From: Cordia subcordata
Lineage: Eukaryota > Streptophyta > Magnoliopsida > Boraginales > Cordiaceae
Length of the DNA: 64,000 nucleotides
Direction of reading: 5' to 3'
NCBI GenBank assembly: GCA_028554755.1
Contig: JAPTOF010000010.1
Location: 2,402,001-2,466,000 of the forward strand
Both the position numbers and the translations under genes were made by a program. Shown piece after piece: positions 60,310-64,000 of this stretch (its first letter is position 1; the number at the start of each line of letters is the position of its first letter). Under the pieces are notes generated by a model, which was not told the origin of the DNA, made no database searches, and saw nothing but the letters and a program-made list of their open reading frames with translations.

Positions 60310-63300
60310 TGATAGGAGTTAGCTTATGACTTTGTCGTGTTGTGAATTTTTGATGGTTAGGTGAAAAAATTATTTCCAAGAAGGAAACAGAGACAGCGTG
60401 CGGAAGGGTCAATTTCACAGCCCAATAATTGATATTTTAGCGGGTAAGCACACAATTATTTCAGCTAATGATTGATTATGCCCTAGCTAGCATCATTTAT
60501 ATAAATCAATGATAAAAACGTCTCCCCACCATTTTCACCGGAAAGAGTGTTATCTGATTTTATATACGCACAGAAATAATAGGTGACATTTTTCTTTAAG
60601 AAAAAAGTATGGCATTTTATTTTTTTTTAAAACGTTATGTTAAATTAATTGAGAATCATTCTTGCGAACGAAATCATGGCATTCCAATATAGGTGACTAA
60701 ACTTCAGCAACATATTACCATTTTTTCTATGCAAGCAAGCGCAACATTATTGAATTAAGGCCAAATGTGCAATTACAACCTTATTTACTCTTAAATCGAG
60801 AGACTTACTCTATATAAAATTATGTTAAATTAAAATTAGTTACAAGCAAAAATTCAAACTTCTGAAAATTGGATTTTCGGTTGTTCCAAAGATGGTTTTG
60901 CCCAATTAATGAAATGAATGGCTAAATGACATCAATCAACAAGACGAGGAAATGAAATTTTGTCCTCGTTGAAATCCTTGGCATCGAAATGCTCCAAAAT
61001 TCAACAAAATCGATGCAAAAATGGAAAATCACGAAGATTTGTCAAAAGTAATAATACGACGTAACGTGAATCATAGGAGTATAACTAGAAAAACATTTTA
61101 TGAAGCGACCAAGGAGGATTGTTTGCATCGATTAATCTTCACGAATATAATTTAGCAGTTTGCGTTTGTTTTCATACGGATATATCATTCACATTTATGT
61201 CGTATCATATGTTATTATGCCGACATGCTTGTGATTATTTCAAGATATTTTCCATTCAGCTACCTGTACTTCAAGAATACTTTTAAAAACATTTATTACA
61301 TGTTATTTACTAAGAAAATTCACCTGTACCGAATTGAACCGAACCAAACTGTAAATAAGCACAAGCACAAACAGTAGATGATGCACTATTTGTAACCATG
61401 TCTTACCTTTATGTAGAGGCTAAACAAATTTTGTTAAAGATTAACCTGTTTGGCCTAACTTTGGTGAAATCATCGAAGTGCGTTATCATTTTTCAACAAA
61501 ACCAATGTAGTGTGAATGGTGTCGCAATTTTCAACTAGTGTACAGCACACGTGAAGCAAGAAATTAAAAATGGCATAAAATCATGAGAAGCTGTCTGCTA
61601 ATTGGGCATTGGACAAAGTGCAAGCTATCTGCTTTATAGACAAGTTGCCTGCAGCCATATTTGTGACTCCATGCTCCCTACTACCTACCCTACACTACAC
61701 ATAAAAAAAAAAAACCCTAGCCTGGCAGTATACATAATTCTTGTATTTTTTTTTTGTGCTTGCATTGATAGACAATTTTAGGTAATGGCAGAAAATTTTT
61801 CTTCAAGAATTAAACATAATATTAAATAAAATTAACGAGATGAGTTTGGTAATAGAACGTTTAAGAAATAAGCACAACATTTATATTCAATTGATTAAAT
61901 TATATATCTATTCCACAAATGAGATTAAGGATATAGTTTAAAATGTACTAGACCGTCTCTAATCTAACATAAAACCTCTCCCAACAAGCCTATAAAGTAA
62001 GTAAAAGTTCTAAGTGCACCTCTTACGGCCAATCAAAATACTTAGTTAAATGATTAGTCTCTCAATTATATTTGTCAATCAAAATATTATAACTTGGGTT
62101 AATTTCAAGGAACTTGAAGTTTTAAAAAGTATTTCACGTTTAGAGGTTTGAAAATTTTTATTTTTGTTAACTGTTATACAGTGTTTGACCCAAAAAAAAA
62201 AATGAAAGAGTGGGTAAAGTTATTAATGTCTTTTTGTTATAAATTTTTTATACCGTTAGTGAAGTTTAGACAGTAAAGGGTATCTGTTTTTGGCAAGACG
62301 AGATTTTGTGAACTTATGACCGCAGGAATTTAATGTATTTTATCCTTAAAATTTTAATACTTTTTAATATAAATTTGAAAAGCTTTCCAATATTATTTTT
62401 GCGATTAAAAAAAGAGAAAGATGGAATTAAATAATTGCAATATTAATATAATCTGAATGATAGAAGTCAAAAAAGAGAGTCTATGTAGGTAATTCCGAGG
62501 GGCGAATTTCTTCTTTTCAAAGCTCAACATCCGAGGTTTTTTTCGCAGAATATCACGTGACGGGTTGGGGCGAGTTTGGCTGCTGGAGGCACCGCTACGC
62601 CCCACCTCGTCTTTCCTCCGCTGCCATCGTTCAGCCACCGGTCGGCACTGTCATTTTCTTCATCTCGATAAGTTGGATTACTTGTGCAATTCGGATAAAT
62701 TTTTTTTATATGAAAAAAACTAAATTAACAGAACTTGATTAGTAAATATTTGACAGAAAGACCATCAAAACCCTCTCCAAGATTATTATATCAAATAAAA
62801 TAGGGGATTCGACTTCACGCTGACCGACATAATTTGAATCCCCGCATAACATTAACTAGCATACAATATATATCTTAGAGTTAACAAATGAATTTATCTT
62901 CCTGAAGAAAAAGGAAAAGGAAAAAGGCTTCCACGTCCAAAAAGATTTATACATTCGCGAAAAATTGTACCGGTCTCAAATTTATTACTTCCGATTATTA
63001 CTTCAACATAAAATTAGGACTGCTTACAGACAACGTAAAAGAGATAAAATTAACCTTTCCCGGAAGCTTGTTGTGGACCATGTTTATAAGAATCGACTTA
63101 AAAGTAGAAAAGAAAAGAAGAAGAATGATGAAGAGTAGAAGAACACACGTAAAAACAAATAGCAGGACTTTTTTCATCTTCGATTTCTTCACCCCGATCC
63201 TTACTTTTACCCCTTTTTTATCCTAACTTTTTTCCTTTTGTCACACAGGACAAATAATGTACAAATTCTCATAATTGTCACCTGGAAGACCTTTCAATTA

Positions 63301-64000
63301 GACCCCTTTTTCTCCCTTCAATTCATAATATTTCAAGTACATCTCCCCGAAAATCTTTTAACTATATTTCCTTTTTCTTTCTTCTATCTTTTTTTAGATA
63401 CGTGATAAATATCTTAAATCTTACAACCACCTCCTTTCTTCAAATGTGATTTTGATTTTGTTTAGAATCCCAAAAGCATTATGATCACTCTCAAAATCAT
63501 AAGATTAGATTAGTCAAGAATTTAATGTCAAATAACTTTCAATGAAACCAGAGTGTGGTAAATGTTTATAGGAAATAAAATGAGGTGGCTAATTAGATAT
63601 CTTATATTACCAAATAATATTAACTAACGCGGATTCTTGGAGTTGCAGTTTTCCAATTGAGTTATTTTTACTTGTACAAAAGGATGCCGATTCTTGTAAC
63701 CTGAGAAGAAGTATTGTTTTTCCTTGTATATTTAAAGTTTTTTCCTCGCACGAAAAGAAAAAAAAGAAAAGCAAAAAGAAAAACAATAAAATTGGTCAAA
63801 ATCAAAACCAGTGGTCAAACTGGCTTAGCCGAGCCAAAGCCTGCAGCGAAAGGGAGCCGATTTGATCTAAATATAGCAAGAGTTAAGAAAATAATCAGAG
63901 TGGCAAATGAGTAAATAACGGCATAAGCTAGGGTGAAAAAGAGAAGATAATAAATAAACGATGACGGAAGCAGTTAACGGCGAGATTTGTCCGTTAGCCT
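60310..64000. other. Non-coding stretch to the window end, no gene supported
   Basis: A GC-rich patch at about 62550-62650 breaks the AT-rich composition and is open on both strands for 60-77 codons, but no splice-consistent continuation or domain was found. A 64-codon minus-strand frame (63192-62998) starts with a hydrophobic, signal-peptide-like stretch. Neither is called as a gene. If a gene begins here it may continue beyond the window. Confidence 0.35.

Noticed and set aside
1..64000. CRISPR array, operon-like clusters or prokaryotic signals
   Set aside because: Repeats are transposon-derived or simple, genes are split by introns, and nothing resembles spaced direct repeats or bacterial operons.

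Overview
This window looks like nuclear DNA of a eudicot plant. It is AT-rich, its genes are split by GT-AG introns, and the spaces between genes are packed with small non-autonomous DNA transposons, a SINE and a LINE. All five protein genes fall in plant families. The species cannot be fixed; an asterid such as a solanaceous plant is possible, but that is inference.

Layout. 1-7094: non-coding, with transposon fragments, a (TA)n tract and hairpins. 7095-10928 (+): a nine-exon gene for a UPF0613/DUF1749 alpha/beta-hydrolase, which uses one GC-AG intron. A MITE starts seven bases after its stop codon. 10929-17758: nested MITEs, ending in a promoter-like region with two G-boxes and a CT tract. 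17759-19633 (+): an intronless gene for a type II membrane protein with an Ig-like region and a GDS-type esterase domain (NXPE/PC-esterase-like). 22398-27540 (+): a nine-exon gene for a VTT-domain (TVP38/TMEM64, 'SNARE-associated Golgi') membrane protein. Its first coding exon has no in-frame ATG where the protein should start. 28541-29038 (+): a small conserved-looking plant protein of unknown function. 29039-37305: non-coding, with tandem duplications and simple repeats. 37306-39500 (+): a three-exon gene for a heavy-metal-associated isoprenylated plant protein (HIPP) with a very long Gly/Asn/Asp-rich spacer and a C-terminal CaaX box. 39501-64000: transposon-rich. It holds a 525-bp hAT-type element with an 8-bp target duplication, a tRNA-derived SINE with a perfect 16-bp target duplication, a rearranged LINE, a Stowaway-like MITE and two copies of a 400-bp MITE in opposite orientations.

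The genes do not form a pathway. The most informative structure is the LINE at 45506-50782. Its 5' half (ORF1 and endonuclease) lies on the minus strand and its 3' half (reverse transcriptase, zinc-binding domain, A-tail) on the plus strand. One near-perfect target duplication flanks the whole. This is what twin priming (5' inversion) produces, and the element sits inside an older MITE. I found no convincing evidence for an undescribed multi-gene system.
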